Origin: Novosphingobium sp. Chol11
GTDB taxonomy: Bacteria; Pseudomonadota; Alphaproteobacteria; Sphingomonadales; Sphingomonadaceae
DNA: 64,000 bases
Direction: 5' to 3'
Assembly (NCBI RefSeq): GCF_900218065.1
Contig: NZ_OBMU01000001.1
Location: 995,196 to 1,059,195, forward strand
The first letter of the stretch is position 1. Every line of letters begins with the position of its first letter. The translations under genes and the position numbers were made by a program. Below, piece by piece: positions 36,694-46,968 of this stretch. The notes beneath the pieces are model-generated. The model did no database searches. It saw only the letters and a list, made by a program, of their open reading frames with translations, and was not told where the DNA came from.

Positions 36694-37239
36694 ATGACTG
36701 CTATCCAGCAAATTCCGCTCAAGACGATCAAGGGCGCCGACGCCAGCCTGGCCGACTATGCGGGGAAGGTGGTCCTGGCTGTCAACGTCGCCTCCAAATG
36801 CGGCCTCACCCCGCAATATGAAGGGCTGGAAAAGCTGTACCGCGACTATAAGGACAAGGGGCTGGTGGTCGCCGGATTCCCCGCCAATGATTTTGCGGGC
36901 CAGGAACCGGGCAGCAATGACGAGATCGCTGAATTCTGCACGACCAATTTCGGGGTCGAATTCCCGATGTTCGAAAAGATCGTCGTGACAGGCCCGGAAA
37001 AGCATCCGCTCTACGCCGCCCTCACCAGTGAGCAGCCCAAGGCTGACGGCGATGGCGATGACTTCCGCGAAAAGCTGCGCGGCTACGGCATGACGCCGAC
37101 GGAAGAGCCCGAAGTGCTGTGGAACTTCGAAAAATTCCTGATCGCCAAGGACGGCTCGGTCGCCGCCCGCTTTGCACCCGGCACCACGCCCGACGATCCG
37201 GCCCTGGTTTCCGCGATCGAGGCTGAACTCGCGAAATAG
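36694..37239 (+). CDS. glutathione peroxidase-like peroxiredoxin
   Basis: 181-residue thiol peroxidase. The peroxidatic cysteine lies in NVASKCGLTPQYEGLEKLY (about residue 37), glutamine in GFPANDFAGQEPGSNDEIAEFC (about 70), and tryptophan-asparagine in LWNFEKFLIAKDG (about 147). The cysteine is not selenocysteine, so it is the CysGPx kind that generally uses thioredoxin. Detoxifies hydroperoxides in the cytosol. AAGGAG six bases before the ATG fixes the start. A rho-independent terminator follows. Confidence 0.95.
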   Translation: MTAIQQIPLKTIKGADASLADYAGKVVLAVNVASKCGLTPQYEGLEKLYRDYKDKGLVVAGFPANDFAGQEPGSNDEIAEFCTTNFGVEFPMFEKIVVTGPEKHPLYAALTSEQPKADGDGDDFREKLRGYGMTPTEEPEVLWNFEKFLIAKDGSVAARFAPGTTPDDPALVSAIEAELAK

Positions 37240-37252
37240 GAAGCGAGCATCC

Positions 37253-37291
37253 GGGCCGGCGCTGTTGACCCTGCCGGCCCGAATGTTTTTA
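37253..37291 (+). terminator. rho-independent terminator after glutathione peroxidase gene
   Basis: Perfect eight-base arms GGGCCGGC (37253-37260) and GCCGGCCC (37273-37280), 12-base loop, then GAATGTTTTTA. Begins 13 bases after the stop codon. Confidence 0.9.
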
Positions 37292-37307
37292 TTTGGCTAA
37301 TTGCTTC

Positions 37308-37946
37308 ATGCTTTCGCCTGCCACCGCTTTCCAGCAAATCGGCCCGGTGCTGGAAACGCTCAGCATCGTCGGCATTTTCGTGTTCGCCGCATCCGGCGCT
37401 TTGGCCGCCGCTCGCTTGGGTCAGACGCTCGTCACCTTCGCTTTTTTCGCGCTGGTCACGGGGGTAGGGGGTGGCACCGTGCGCGACCTGTTGATCGGCG
37501 CGCCGGTCTTCTGGGTGCATGATCCGGTCCCGGCAATAACCTGCATGGTCGCGGCCCTGCTCATCTGGTTCACGCCGCGCCGCTTTTGGAGCGACCGGGC
37601 GCTCGACTGGCTCGACGCGATAGGCCTTGCCGCCTTCGCCGTGTTCGGAGCCGCCAAGGCGATGAGCTACGGCATCCCGCCGTTCGTCGCTGCGATGATG
37701 GGCGTCGTCACCGGCTGCGTCGGCGGCATATTGCGCGATCTGCTGGCGCATGAGCCCTCCATCCTGTTGCGCCCGGAACTTTATGTGACCGCCGCCGCCT
37801 TCGCCTCCGGCCTGTTCGTCATGCTACGCTGGTGGGGTCTGGATGTCCCCGTTGCTGGCCTGATCGCAGCCGTTCTAGGCTTCCTGCTTCGCGCAGTCGC
37901 GATCTGGCGAAGCATCGGCCTGCCCACATATCGAGGTGGCCGGTGA
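37308..37946 (+). CDS. TRIC/UPF0126 family membrane channel
   Basis: 212-residue inner-membrane protein with about seven helices in two homologous halves, each carrying the glycine-rich motif of TRIC-type cation channels: VTGVGGGTVRDLLIGAPVFWVHDP (about 47-70) and VTGCVGGILRDLLAHEPSILLRPELY (about 133-158). Bacterial relatives are potassium-permeable trimers. ATG at 37308 is used; a TTG five codons earlier is less likely. It lies right after the terminator of the preceding gene, so it needs its own promoter. Confidence 0.92.
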   Translation: MLSPATAFQQIGPVLETLSIVGIFVFAASGALAAARLGQTLVTFAFFALVTGVGGGTVRDLLIGAPVFWVHDPVPAITCMVAALLIWFTPRRFWSDRALDWLDAIGLAAFAVFGAAKAMSYGIPPFVAAMMGVVTGCVGGILRDLLAHEPSILLRPELYVTAAAFASGLFVMLRWWGLDVPVAGLIAAVLGFLLRAVAIWRSIGLPTYRGGR

Positions 37947-38012
37947 GGAGAGAATGACGGTCAGAAGAAGCGCCATGGGCGCGACCCGCAGTCTATAGCT
38001 AAGCCGTCCGCC

Positions 38013-39896
38013 TCACCGCCACAGACTGGTCAGCAATGCCAGCAAGCCACGCTCATCCGCAGCACTCGCCCGCCGTGGCGCACCATATCCACGGCACTCC
38101 AGGCAATCCGCCCGCACGCCGGCCCCGCTGATGAGGCCGCGCACGTCTGCAATCGCCTGCATTGCCCAGCGCCGCTGGATCATCGCCTGTCGGCTCAACA
38201 TGTCGCGGGGAGCATCTGCATCCTCATCATCCCGCTCCGTCATCGACTGGAGGAACTCCGCAAATTTGTCCGGTTCCTTTTCGATGCGATAGGCTTTTGC
38301 CTTGGCGGGATCGATCTTGGCCAGCTTCGCTGCCTCGGCAATCGCGTCCTCCAGCCCGCCGAAGCGATCGACAAGGCCGATCTGCCTCGCCGTGCCCCCA
38401 TCCCACACGCGGCCTTGAGCGATCGTGTCGATCTGCTCGGGCGATTTGCGCCGCGCCTGCGCCACCAGCCCGACAAAGCGGCCGTAAATATCTTCGATCC
38501 CCATCTGCATGATGCGGTCGAACTCAGGCGTCGTACCGCCAGCAAGATCCGGCTGCCCTGAAAGCGGCGTGGTCCTCACCCCGTCGGTCGTGATGCCGAG
38601 TTTGGCGAGTGTGCCTTCGAAGCTTGGCAAGATGCCGAACACCCCGATTGACCCTGTGATCGTGCCGGGTTCCGCAAAGATGAGGTTGGCGGGCGTGGAT
38701 ATCCAATAGCCGCCGCTCGCCGCGACATTGCCCATCGATACGACGACCGGCAGGCCCTCTCGCTTGGCTTCCATGATGGCTTGCCGGATCTTCTCGGACG
38801 CCATCACCGACCCGCCAGGAGAATCGACGCGCACGACCAGCGCCTTCAGGTCCTTTTCCGACAATGCCTTGTAGAGCAGGGCAGAGATGGTGTCGCCGGC
38901 AGCGCTGCCGGGGCCACCATCACCATCCACGATGTCGCCAGCCACGGTGATCACGCCGATCTGCCCGTCATTGGCGGGTCGGTGGGCCTTGGCATAGCTG
39001 CTAAGGTCAATGCTCGCAAAATCCCCGACGCGATCGTCGGACGGCTCCCCTGCGACCTGCGCTACGCGCTTGCCGAACGCGGCCTCGTCGCCCAGCTTGT
39101 CCACGAGGCCCGCATTTTGTGCCGCCCTGGCAAGATTGCCCCGCGCCGCCTCCGCCGCACCCGCCGGGTTCGCGACATAGGCAGCCAGCTTCGCGCGCGG
39201 GCGAGCCTTGGTGACTTCCTCCTGCCAATCCTGCCACAATGCATCGGCCAGCGCCTGATTGGCCTGGCGTGCTTCGGGCGATTGTTCCGTGCGGATGAAG
39301 GGTTCGACGAAGCTCTTGTACGTCCCGACGCGATAGACATGCGTGTTGACGCCCAGCTTGTCGATCAGGCCCTTGTAGTAAAGGCCGGATCCGCCGCGCC
39401 CCAGGATGGCCACGCCGCCAAGGGGATCAACCCATGTCTCGCTGGCGTGCGCGGCTAGCTGGTAGCTGTCATCGCTATAGATGGTCGCGAAAGCGAAGAC
39501 CGGCTTGTTGGCGGCACGCACCGCATCCAGCGCCTTGCCTACGCGGGAAAGCGCGACCTGACCGCCGCCAAGGAACCCGTCGAGGTTCAGGACCACCGCC
39601 TTGACCTTGCCGTCGGTCTTTGCCGCCTCCAATGCGGTGACGACATCGGACAGGCGATATTCTTTCGTCTGCGGCCCGGATGATGTCAGCAGCGAAAAGG
39701 GGTCGGCTTCTGCCGGTTGCTCGACAATGGTGCCGTCCAGCTTCAGCAGCAGAGCGCCACTGCTCACGCTGCGCGCGGGCTTGGGCGACCAGGACAGGGC
39801 AGCATAGAGCAGGCCGAAGAAGCCGAGCAGGAATAGCAGAACCAGCCCGTCCTTGATCGCGACCAATATGCGCCAGACGCCCTTTACAAATGCCAA
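38013..39896 (-). CDS. sppA: signal peptide peptidase SppA, 67-kDa type
   Basis: 627-residue inner-membrane serine protease that degrades cleaved signal peptides. One N-terminal anchor helix (about 14-36), then two tandem SppA domains. The catalytic lysine lies in [11 protein letters not shown] (about 199) of the first, the serine in [11 protein letters not shown] (about 400) of the second, with [10 protein letters not shown] and [11 protein letters not shown] around it, the same order as E. coli SppA. The C-terminal region after [11 protein letters not shown] contains a CLEC pair. The start is a TTG at 39896 with AAGGA eight bases upstream; longer upstream frames are implausible. Divergent from gpmA. 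Confidence 0.94.
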   Translation of the reverse strand: MAFVKGVWRILVAIKDGLVLLFLLGFFGLLYAALSWSPKPARSVSSGALLLKLDGTIVEQPAEADPFSLLTSSGPQTKEYRLSDVVTALEAAKTDGKVKAVVLNLDGFLGGGQVALSRVGKALDAVRAANKPVFAFATIYSDDSYQLAAHASETWVDPLGGVAILGRGGSGLYYKGLIDKLGVNTHVYRVGTYKSFVEPFIRTEQSPEARQANQALADALWQDWQEEVTKARPRAKLAAYVANPAGAAEAARGNLARAAQNAGLVDKLGDEAAFGKRVAQVAGEPSDDRVGDFASIDLSSYAKAHRPANDGQIGVITVAGDIVDGDGGPGSAAGDTISALLYKALSEKDLKALVVRVDSPGGSVMASEKIRQAIMEAKREGLPVVVSMGNVAASGGYWISTPANLIFAEPGTITGSIGVFGILPSFEGTLAKLGITTDGVRTTPLSGQPDLAGGTTPEFDRIMQMGIEDIYGRFVGLVAQARRKSPEQIDTIAQGRVWDGGTARQIGLVDRFGGLEDAIAEAAKLAKIDPAKAKAYRIEKEPDKFAEFLQSMTERDDEDADAPRDMLSRQAMIQRRWAMQAIADVRGLISGAGVRADCLECRGYGAPRRASAADERGLLALLTSLWR

Positions 39897-40047
39897 ATGC
39901 CGCTTCCTTATGCTTGCTTGCCCGGAGCTATCCGATCGCCCGGCCCACTGCAATGTGGGACGGCCGTCTGGCCGCGCAAGCTTGCGCCCGTCATTTCCGG
40001 CGTTATGGGAAGCGCCATCATCGCTCTTAGTGCAGGAGATGCGTTAC

Positions 40048-40734
40048 ATGTCCACCCTTGTTCTCATCCGTCATGGCCAATCGGCCTGGAATCTGGAAAA
40101 CCGCTTCACCGGCTGGTGGGACGTGGACCTGACGGAAAAGGGCGTGGAGGAAGCGCGGGCCGCTGGCCAGCTGATGTCGGCAAAGGGCCTCGACTTCGAC
40201 TGCTGCTTCACTTCGGTCCAGACCCGAGCGATCAAGACGCTGAATCTTGCGCTTGAGGAAATGGGGCGTCTCTGGCTGCCGGTGGAAAAGGACTGGCACC
40301 TCAATGAACGTCATTATGGCGGCCTCACCGGCCTCAACAAAGCGGAGACGGCCGCCAAGCATGGCGACGCGCAGGTGAAGATCTGGCGCCGCAGCTTCGA
40401 CATTCCGCCGCCGGTGCTGGAGCCGGGCGGTGAGTTCGACCTGTCGAAGGATCGCCGCTATGACGGCATCGCCATCCCCTCGACGGAGTCCCTCAAGGAC
40501 ACCATTGCCCGCGTGCTGCCCTATTGGGAGAGCCGCATCGTGCCGGAGCTGAAGGCTGGCAAGCGCGTCCTCATCTCAGCTCACGGCAATTCGCTCCGCG
40601 CGTTGGTGAAGCATCTGTCGGGCATTCCCGACGACGAAATCACGGAGCTGGAAATCCCGACCGGTCAGCCCATCGTCTATGACCTTGCCGACGATCTGAC
40701 GGCCAAGGACCGCTATTATCTGTCGGAGCGTTAA
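40048..40734 (+). CDS. gpmA: 2,3-bisphosphoglycerate-dependent phosphoglycerate mutase
   Basis: 228-residue glycolytic enzyme interconverting 3- and 2-phosphoglycerate. The phospho-histidine motif [18 protein letters not shown] (about 6-23) and the second histidine in [15 protein letters not shown] (about 181-195) are present, with [14 protein letters not shown] (about 89) between. Length is a little shorter than E. coli GpmA. AGGAG precedes the ATG at 40048; the track of codons upstream is non-coding. A terminator follows. Confidence 0.97.
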   Translation: MSTLVLIRHGQSAWNLENRFTGWWDVDLTEKGVEEARAAGQLMSAKGLDFDCCFTSVQTRAIKTLNLALEEMGRLWLPVEKDWHLNERHYGGLTGLNKAETAAKHGDAQVKIWRRSFDIPPPVLEPGGEFDLSKDRRYDGIAIPSTESLKDTIARVLPYWESRIVPELKAGKRVLISAHGNSLRALVKHLSGIPDDEITELEIPTGQPIVYDLADDLTAKDRYYLSER

Positions 40735-40752
40735 GCGCGCAAATCTCGCATT

Positions 40753-40789
40753 GCCCCCTGCCGGTCGCCCGGCTAAGGGGCTTTGCTTT
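40753..40789 (+). terminator. probable terminator of gpmA
   Basis: Two-part stem: GCCCC (40753-40757) with GGGGC (40777-40781), and inside it GCCGG (40760-40764) with CCGGC (40769-40773), then TTTGCTTT. Begins 19 bases after gpmA and precedes purE. Confidence 0.7.
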
Positions 40790-40815
40790 CCGCGCCATCA
40801 GGGGAAGTCAGGCGA

Positions 40816-41307
40816 ATGACCGGAGAGAGCGCCGCCAGCGTCGGCATTATCATGGGATCGCGATCCGACTGGGAAACCATGCGCCACGCGGCCGAAACGC
40901 TGAGTGCACTTGGTGTTCCGCATGAATGCAGGGTCGTGTCCGCTCACCGGACGCCGCAGCGCCTCTATGATTATGCCACCGGCGCGGTGGGGCGCGGGCT
41001 GAAGGTCATCATAGCGGGGGCAGGGGGCGCGGCTCATCTTCCCGGCATGGCGGCCTCGATGACGCGTCTGCCGGTCCTTGGTGTGCCTGTCGAGTCAAAG
41101 GCGTTGAAGGGCATGGATTCCCTTCTATCCATCGTCCAGATGCCCGGCGGTATTCCGGTCGGCACTCTCGCCATCGGCAAGCCCGGTGCGATCAACGCGG
41201 CCCTGCTGGCCGCTTCGATCCTCGCCACGACCGACGAAGAACTGGCCGAGCGGCTGGACATGTGGCGCGAAAAGCAGACGGACGATGTCGCGGAGACGCC
41301 TGAATAA
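40816..41307 (+). CDS. purE: N5-carboxyaminoimidazole ribonucleotide mutase
   Basis: 163-residue class I PurE, which converts N5-CAIR to CAIR in purine synthesis. Substrate residues are seen in [11 protein letters not shown] (about 12-22), the catalytic histidine in [15 protein letters not shown] (about 44) and [14 protein letters not shown] (about 70). ATG at 40816 gives the normal length. Only one base separates its stop from purK, its pathway partner, so the two are translationally coupled. Confidence 0.97.
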   Translation: MTGESAASVGIIMGSRSDWETMRHAAETLSALGVPHECRVVSAHRTPQRLYDYATGAVGRGLKVIIAGAGGAAHLPGMAASMTRLPVLGVPVESKALKGMDSLLSIVQMPGGIPVGTLAIGKPGAINAALLAASILATTDEELAERLDMWREKQTDDVAETPE

Positions 41308-41308
41308 G

Positions 41309-42379
41309 ATGACGACCATAGCGCCCGGTTCCACCATCGGCATTCTTGGCGGCGGCCAGCTCGGCCGCATGATCGCGATCGCCGCCGCGCAGCTTGGCTA
41401 TCGCACGCATATCTACGCGCCGGAAGAAAGCGGTCCCGCCGCAGACGTGTCCCGCTGTTGGACCCGAGGCGCTTACGAAGACGCCGCCGCGCTGTCCGCC
41501 TTCGCCGACAGCGTCGATGTCGTTACCTACGAGTTCGAGAATATCGACCCCGCCGCCGTCGAGGTCCTCTCCACCCACGGCCTCGTCCGCCCCGGTGCGC
41601 AGGCTCTCCGCGTGGCACAGGACCGGCTTGCCGAAAAGAATTTCGTTCGCGATCTTGGCGGCCTCACCGCGCCTTTCGCCTCGGTCGAAAGCCTGGATGA
41701 TCTGGAGCGAGCAATCGCCACGGTCGGCAACCGCTCGATCCTGAAGACCAATCGCATGGGCTATGATGGCAAAGGGCAAGCGCGCCTGAACGGGCCAGCG
41801 GATGCTCCTGCGGCATGGGATGCCATCGGTCGGCAAAGCGCCATCCTGGAAGGCTTCGTGACCTTCGAGGAGGAGTTTTCCGTCATCCTTGTACGCGGCG
41901 CGAATGGCGAAGTCCGCTTCTGGGACTCGCCCGCCAATGTCCATGTCGACGGCATCCTCTCTACCTCCACCGCTCCCGGCGGCCCTCGCATCGAGGCGCA
42001 GGTGCAAGCGGCGCGCGCTCTCGCCGCGCAGGTTGCCGAAGCGCTCGGCTATGTCGGTGTCCTGACGCTCGAATTTTTCGCCAGCGCCGATGGCCCCGTC
42101 TTCAACGAAATGGCTCCCCGCGTCCACAATAGCGGTCACTGGACGATCGAAGGCGCGGTCACCAGCCAGTTCGAAAACCATGTTCGCGCCATCTGCGGCC
42201 TGCCCTTGGGCGACACCAGGCTGGCAGCGCGGCGAGTGCAGATGCACAACCTCATCGGCGAGGAAGCTGACGCCTGGCAAGCGATCCTGTCCGATCCCTC
42301 CGCTCATCTGCATCTCTACGGAAAGCATGAAGCCCGCCCAGGCCGCAAGATGGGCCATGTTACCCGGCTGACCCTGTGA
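41309..42379 (+). CDS. purK: N5-carboxyaminoimidazole ribonucleotide synthase
   Basis: 356-residue ATP-grasp enzyme producing N5-CAIR from AIR, bicarbonate and ATP. The start IGILGGGQLGRMIAIAA (about 10-26) is the PurK N-domain; the ATP-grasp part has ILKTNRMGYDGKGQ (about 147), LEGFVTFEEEFSVI (about 180) and FNEMAPRVHNSGHWT (about 265). Follows purE directly and overlaps folA by four bases (GTGA). Confidence 0.97.
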   Translation: MTTIAPGSTIGILGGGQLGRMIAIAAAQLGYRTHIYAPEESGPAADVSRCWTRGAYEDAAALSAFADSVDVVTYEFENIDPAAVEVLSTHGLVRPGAQALRVAQDRLAEKNFVRDLGGLTAPFASVESLDDLERAIATVGNRSILKTNRMGYDGKGQARLNGPADAPAAWDAIGRQSAILEGFVTFEEEFSVILVRGANGEVRFWDSPANVHVDGILSTSTAPGGPRIEAQVQAARALAAQVAEALGYVGVLTLEFFASADGPVFNEMAPRVHNSGHWTIEGAVTSQFENHVRAICGLPLGDTRLAARRVQMHNLIGEEADAWQAILSDPSAHLHLYGKHEARPGRKMGHVTRLTL

Positions 42380-42876
42380 CCGACCGCCAGGAAGTCGTCC
42401 TCGTCCTCGCCCGCGCCGACAATGGCGTTATCGGCAAGGATGGGGGGCTGCCCTGGCGGCTTCCTGCCGACCTCAAGCATTTCAAGGCGTTGACCCTCGG
42501 TCACGCGATGATCATGGGCCGAAAGACGTTCGACAGCCTGCCCGGCCTGCTTCCAGGCCGCCGCCACATTGTCCTCACCCGTGACAAAGGCTGGAGTGGG
42601 GAGGGGGCGGAGGTCGCCCATGACGTCACGTCCGCCCTGCGCCTGGCGGGCGGTCCCGCTGCCATGGTGATAGGTGGGGCAGAGGTCTACCATCTCTTCC
42701 TGCCCCATGCCGACCGCATCGAATTGACCGAAGTGCATATCGACGCACCCGGCGACGCAGCGATCCCTTATCCTGATGTCGCGCAATGGCAGGAAACCGC
42801 CCGCAGCGATCATCCGGACGAGGGCACATATCCCGCCTACAGCTTCGTCACCTTCCGCCGCCGGGCTGGCTCTTGA
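42376..42876 (+). CDS. folA: dihydrofolate reductase
   Basis: 166-residue NADPH-dependent dihydrofolate reductase making tetrahydrofolate. Recognisable: LARADNGVIGKDGGLPWRLPADLKHF (about 11-36) with the substrate-binding acidic residue, IMGRKTFDSLPGLLPGRRHIVLTR (about 46-69), and VIGGAEVYHLFLP (about 98). Starts at GTG 42376 inside the purK stop, so it is part of the purEK-folA-ribF operon. ribF begins 43 bases after the stop. Confidence 0.96.
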   Translation: MTDRQEVVLVLARADNGVIGKDGGLPWRLPADLKHFKALTLGHAMIMGRKTFDSLPGLLPGRRHIVLTRDKGWSGEGAEVAHDVTSALRLAGGPAAMVIGGAEVYHLFLPHADRIELTEVHIDAPGDAAIPYPDVAQWQETARSDHPDEGTYPAYSFVTFRRRAGS

Positions 42877-42919
42877 AGCCGCATTGCCAGCGCCCGGCCA
42901 TCTCCCTATAGCCACCGCC

Positions 42920-43861
42920 ATGGAGCGGCTGGAAAGCGGCGTCCCGATCCCTGCCCATCTGCGCGGGAGCATCATGGCGCTGGGCAATTTTGACGGATTT
43001 CACCTCGGTCATCAGGCGGTCGTCGGCCGCGCGGTGGAGCGTGCCCGCGCGGAGGGGCGTCCCGTCATCGTCGCGACGTTCGACCCGCATCCCATGCGCC
43101 TGTTCCGCCCGGAAAACCCGTGGTTCCGTCTCACCAGCCTCGACCAGCGGCAGCGCCTGTTCGCCGCAGCCGGTGCCGACGCGATGCTCGTTTTCGCCTT
43201 TACCCGTCAACTGGCCGCCTTGAGCCCGGAGGATTTCGTCGATCTGCTGGTCGACGGCATGGGCGTCGCGGGCGTGGTGACGGGTCAGGACTTTACCTTT
43301 GGTCAGGGCCGCACCGGCACGGTGGGCACGCTCGCCGAACTTGGCGCCGCGCGGGGCATGAGCGCCCAAGCCGTCGCGCCAGTAACGGACCAAGGCGGAG
43401 AGGTGGTTTCCTCCAGCCGTATCCGCGCCGCACTGAAAGCCGGTGACTGCGCCACGGCAACGCGCCTGCTGACGCGCCCCTTCGCGGTGCAAGGGCTGGT
43501 CCAGCATGGCGACAAGGTTGGCCGCACGATCGGCTTCCCCACCGCCAATGTCGATCTTGGGCATTATCTTCGCCCGGCCTATGGCATTTATGCCGTGCGA
43601 GGGCTGTTGTCCGATGGCCGTATTCTCGACGGTGCTGCAAACCTTGGCACCCGGCCCAGTTTCGACCCGCCAAAGGAGTTGCTGGAGCCGCACTTCTTCG
43701 ATTTTTCCGAAAGCCTTTACGATCAATGCATCGAGGTGCAGTTGATCCAATTCCTTCGGCCAGAGGCGAAATATGAAGGGCTCGATGCCCTCACGGCCCA
43801 GATTGCGAAGGACTGCGACGCCGCACGGCAAATCCTTGCGGGAACGCCGCGCCTCGCCTAA
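42920..43861 (+). CDS. ribF: bifunctional riboflavin kinase / FAD synthetase
   Basis: 313-residue enzyme making FMN then FAD. The N-terminal adenylyltransferase domain contains ALGNFDGFHLGHQAVV (about 17-32) and ATFDPHPMRLF (about 52); the C-terminal kinase domain contains GRTIGFPTANV (about 200) and YGIYAVRG (about 220), with LGTRPSF (about 245). ATG at 42920 is the natural start. Last gene of the purE-purK-folA-ribF run. Confidence 0.96.
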   Translation: MERLESGVPIPAHLRGSIMALGNFDGFHLGHQAVVGRAVERARAEGRPVIVATFDPHPMRLFRPENPWFRLTSLDQRQRLFAAAGADAMLVFAFTRQLAALSPEDFVDLLVDGMGVAGVVTGQDFTFGQGRTGTVGTLAELGAARGMSAQAVAPVTDQGGEVVSSSRIRAALKAGDCATATRLLTRPFAVQGLVQHGDKVGRTIGFPTANVDLGHYLRPAYGIYAVRGLLSDGRILDGAANLGTRPSFDPPKELLEPHFFDFSESLYDQCIEVQLIQFLRPEAKYEGLDALTAQIAKDCDAARQILAGTPRLA

Positions 43862-43885
43862 TGCACCGGGCACATTTTCTCACCC

Positions 43886-43910
43886 GTTCGGGCTGAGCCT
43901 GTCGAAGCCC
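43886..43910. repeat. REP-like intergenic repeat
   Basis: The sequence beginning GTTCGGGCTGAGCC and ending GTCGAAGCCC belongs to a short repeat seen many times in sphingomonad and xanthomonad intergenic regions. It can fold through GGGCT/AGCCC. It lies in the 113-base gap between ribF and ileS. Identification is from memory of the motif; no second copy is in this window. Confidence 0.6.
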
Positions 43911-43974
43911 TTTCCCTTTTCTTAATGGGGCGCAGTCTTGGGCCGAATGGCAAGGCAAGCAGATACCAGATCAG

Positions 43975-46827
43975 ATGACCGACCAGCCCGACTATAAAAG
44001 CACCGTTTTCCTCCCCGTAACCGACTTTCCCATGAAGGCCGGCCTGGCGCAGAAGGAACCGGCAATCCTCGCCCGCTGGGAGGAAATGGACCTATACGGC
44101 AAGCTGCGCGAGCGGCGGAAGGGCCGCGAACGCTTCATCCTCCACGACGGCCCGCCCTACGCCAATGGCGACATCCATATGGGCCATGCGATGAACAAGG
44201 TGCTGAAGGACATCATCGTCCGCAGCCAGTCGCTCCTCGGCAAGGATGCGCCCTATGTTCCCGGTTGGGACTGCCACGGCCTTCCGATCGAATGGAAGAT
44301 CGAGGAGGAATATCGCAAGAAGAAGCAGAACAAGGACGAGGTTCCCGCACAGGAATTCCGCGCCCAATGTCGTGCCTATGCGGACAAATGGGTCGGCGTG
44401 CAGAAGGAGCAGTTCAAGCGGCTTGGCGTGATGGGCGATTGGGATGATCCCTATCTCACCATGAAGTTCGACGCTGAAGCTACCATCGTGTCTGAACTGC
44501 TGAAGTTCGCGGAGAGCGGCCAGCTCTATCGCGGCGCCAAGCCGGTCATGTGGTCCCCCGTCGAAAAGACCGCGCTGGCCGAGGCGGAGGTCGAATATGA
44601 GGATATCGTCTCGACCCAGATCGACGTGGCGTTCGAGATAGTCGAAGCTCCGAACGCGCCGGAACTGGTCGGCGCCCATGCGGTGATCTGGACGACGACC
44701 CCATGGACGATTCCGGTCAATCAGGCTTTGGCTTATGGACCGGAAGTTGATTATGTGGTTTTCGAGGAAGTGGGGCGTGGTCGTCGCTATCTGATCGCTG
44801 GACAATTGGAAGACGCCTTCTTCCAGCGCGTTGCCGCAGGGCATGATAATTTCGCTTTGAAAGCAGTGTGGAAGGGCAAAGGCACCGACCTCGCCGGAGC
44901 CGTCGCCCGTCACCCGATGCACTCTCTCGGTGGCTTCTTCGCCAAGCCGCGCCCCTTCCTCGCAGGGGATTTCGTCACCACCGACGCGGGCACCGGTCTC
45001 GTCCACATGGCGCCCGACCATGGCGAGGACGACTTCGCGCTCTGCAAGGCGAACGGCATCAACCCGGTGTTCGCCGTCGAGAATGACGGCAAATATCGGG
45101 AGGATTGGGCTTGGCTCGGTGGTCAGGGCTCCGTCATCAACCCCAAGTTCGTCAGCAAGGACGGCCCGATCTGCACTGACCTGCGCGAAGCAGGCGGCCT
45201 GCTCGCCGCATCCGACGACTTCAAGCACAGCTATCCGCACAGCTGGCGCTCCAAGGCGAAGATCATCTTCCGCTGCACCCCGCAATGGTTCATCCCTATG
45301 GACCGGGCGATCAACGACGGCATCATGCCCCGCTGCGCCGAGGAAGAGGCGATCCTTGCGCGCCAGGGCAACGGTGCAACTCTGCGCGGTACGGCCCTCG
45401 ATGCGATCGAGAAAACCCGGTGGGTGCCCGAACGCTCGATCAATCGCATTCGCTCGATGGTGGAGGGGCGCCCCGACTGGGTGATCAGCCGTCAGCGCGC
45501 GTGGGGCGTCCCCATCGCCCTCTACGTCCATCGCAAGACAGGCGAATATCTTGTTGATAAGGCGGTAAATCAGCGCATCGTCGAAGCCTTCAAGGCTGGC
45601 GGAGCCGATGCCTGGTTCGGCGCGGACCACCAAGCGCTGCTCGGCCCCGATTACGACCTCAACGACTATGAGGTGGTCAACGATATCCTTGATGTCTGGT
45701 TCGATAGTGGCTCGACCCACAGCTTTGTGGTCGAAGGCCGCTATGGCGAAGGCGTTCGCGCGGATCTCTATCTTGAAGGGTCCGACCAGCATCGTGGCTG
45801 GTTCCAATCCTCGCTCCTGGAAAGCAGCGGCACCCGTGGCCGCGCGCCCTATGACGCCGTTCTGACCCACGGCTTCGCGCTCGACGGGCAGGGGCGGAAA
45901 ATGTCCAAGAGCCTCGGCAATGTCGTTGACCCGCTGAAGGTGATTGCCGAGTCCGGCTCAGACATCCTCCGCGTCTGGGTTGCCAGCACCGATTATTTCG
46001 ACGATGTCCGTATCGGCAAGGAAGTGCTGGCTGGCTCTTCCGACGCATATCGTAAACTTCGCAATACTTTCCGATATTTTCTCGGTGCTCTTTCCGATTT
46101 CTCCGAAGAAGAGCGCGTTCCGGTCGAGGAAATGCCGGAGCTGGAGCGATACATGCTCCATCTGCTGGCTAAGCTGGATGCCGAACTCAAGGCGGTCGTC
46201 GAGAAGGCAGCGGGCAGCGAAAACTGGCTGGAGTTCAGCCGCTATACCCGCGCGCTGTTCGACTTCGCCAACAGCGACCTGTCGGCCTTCTTCTTCGACA
46301 TTCGCAAGGACTGCCTCTACTGTGATGCGAAGAGCGATCCCAAGCGCCGCGCCTACCGCACGGTGCTCGACACGCTCTTCCACGCGCTGGTCCGCTACGC
46401 CGCCCCGATCATCCCCTTCACGGCTGAAGAAGTGTGGCAAAGCCGCTATGCAAACCACGCAGAAAGCGTCCATTTCCTCGAATGGCCCGAGGTTGAGGCT
46501 GCATGGCTAAACCAGCGCTTGGATGATAAATGGACCGAAATCCGCAGCCAGCGCGATCAGGTCAACGAAGCCATCGAACCGCTCCGCCGTGAAAAGGTCA
46601 TCCGCTCCAGCCTGGAAGCCGATGTAACCATGGGCATGACCGTTCCCAGCGACGGTGTGAACTTCGCCGAAATCGCCATCGTCGCCCGCATCGAAACGGG
46701 GGTCGGCGACGGCATCATCGTCAAGCCGAGCGAGTGGCACAAATGTGGTCGTTGCTGGCGATTGCTGCCGGAAGTCGAGGAAGACGGCACTCTCTGCAGC
46801 CGCTGTGACGAAGTGCTGGCGGGGTAA
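43975..46827 (+). CDS. ileS: isoleucyl-tRNA synthetase
   Basis: 950-residue class I synthetase charging tRNA-Ile. HIGH motif as GDIHMGHAMNK (about 64), KMSKS motif as GRKMSKSLGN (about 641), editing domain with WTTTPWTIPVN (about 241), and the C-terminal zinc site CGRCW...CSRC (about 923-946). Length is normal. No T-box or other leader element is visible in the 113 bases upstream. The minus-strand 592-codon frame inside it is a composition artefact. Confidence 0.99.
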   Translation: MTDQPDYKSTVFLPVTDFPMKAGLAQKEPAILARWEEMDLYGKLRERRKGRERFILHDGPPYANGDIHMGHAMNKVLKDIIVRSQSLLGKDAPYVPGWDCHGLPIEWKIEEEYRKKKQNKDEVPAQEFRAQCRAYADKWVGVQKEQFKRLGVMGDWDDPYLTMKFDAEATIVSELLKFAESGQLYRGAKPVMWSPVEKTALAEAEVEYEDIVSTQIDVAFEIVEAPNAPELVGAHAVIWTTTPWTIPVNQALAYGPEVDYVVFEEVGRGRRYLIAGQLEDAFFQRVAAGHDNFALKAVWKGKGTDLAGAVARHPMHSLGGFFAKPRPFLAGDFVTTDAGTGLVHMAPDHGEDDFALCKANGINPVFAVENDGKYREDWAWLGGQGSVINPKFVSKDGPICTDLREAGGLLAASDDFKHSYPHSWRSKAKIIFRCTPQWFIPMDRAINDGIMPRCAEEEAILARQGNGATLRGTALDAIEKTRWVPERSINRIRSMVEGRPDWVISRQRAWGVPIALYVHRKTGEYLVDKAVNQRIVEAFKAGGADAWFGADHQALLGPDYDLNDYEVVNDILDVWFDSGSTHSFVVEGRYGEGVRADLYLEGSDQHRGWFQSSLLESSGTRGRAPYDAVLTHGFALDGQGRKMSKSLGNVVDPLKVIAESGSDILRVWVASTDYFDDVRIGKEVLAGSSDAYRKLRNTFRYFLGALSDFSEEERVPVEEMPELERYMLHLLAKLDAELKAVVEKAAGSENWLEFSRYTRALFDFANSDLSAFFFDIRKDCLYCDAKSDPKRRAYRTVLDTLFHALVRYAAPIIPFTAEEVWQSRYANHAESVHFLEWPEVEAAWLNQRLDDKWTEIRSQRDQVNEAIEPLRREKVIRSSLEADVTMGMTVPSDGVNFAEIAIVARIETGVGDGIIVKPSEWHKCGRCWRLLPEVEEDGTLCSRCDEVLAG

Positions 46828-46968
46828 AAACGTCCTGTCCTACAAGCTCAGCCTTAGGCTATAGCCGACGGCCTGCGCTTGGCAGAAAATGAACCGGATC
46901 ATGATGGCGCTCTTCAGGAATATGCTCGTGTCACCCTCATCTCCCAAAACGCATATGGCCCGCCGCTG

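Noticed and set aside
44092-45870. 592-codon minus-strand frame inside ileS
   Set aside because: Same artefact; the plus-strand synthetase has all motifs.
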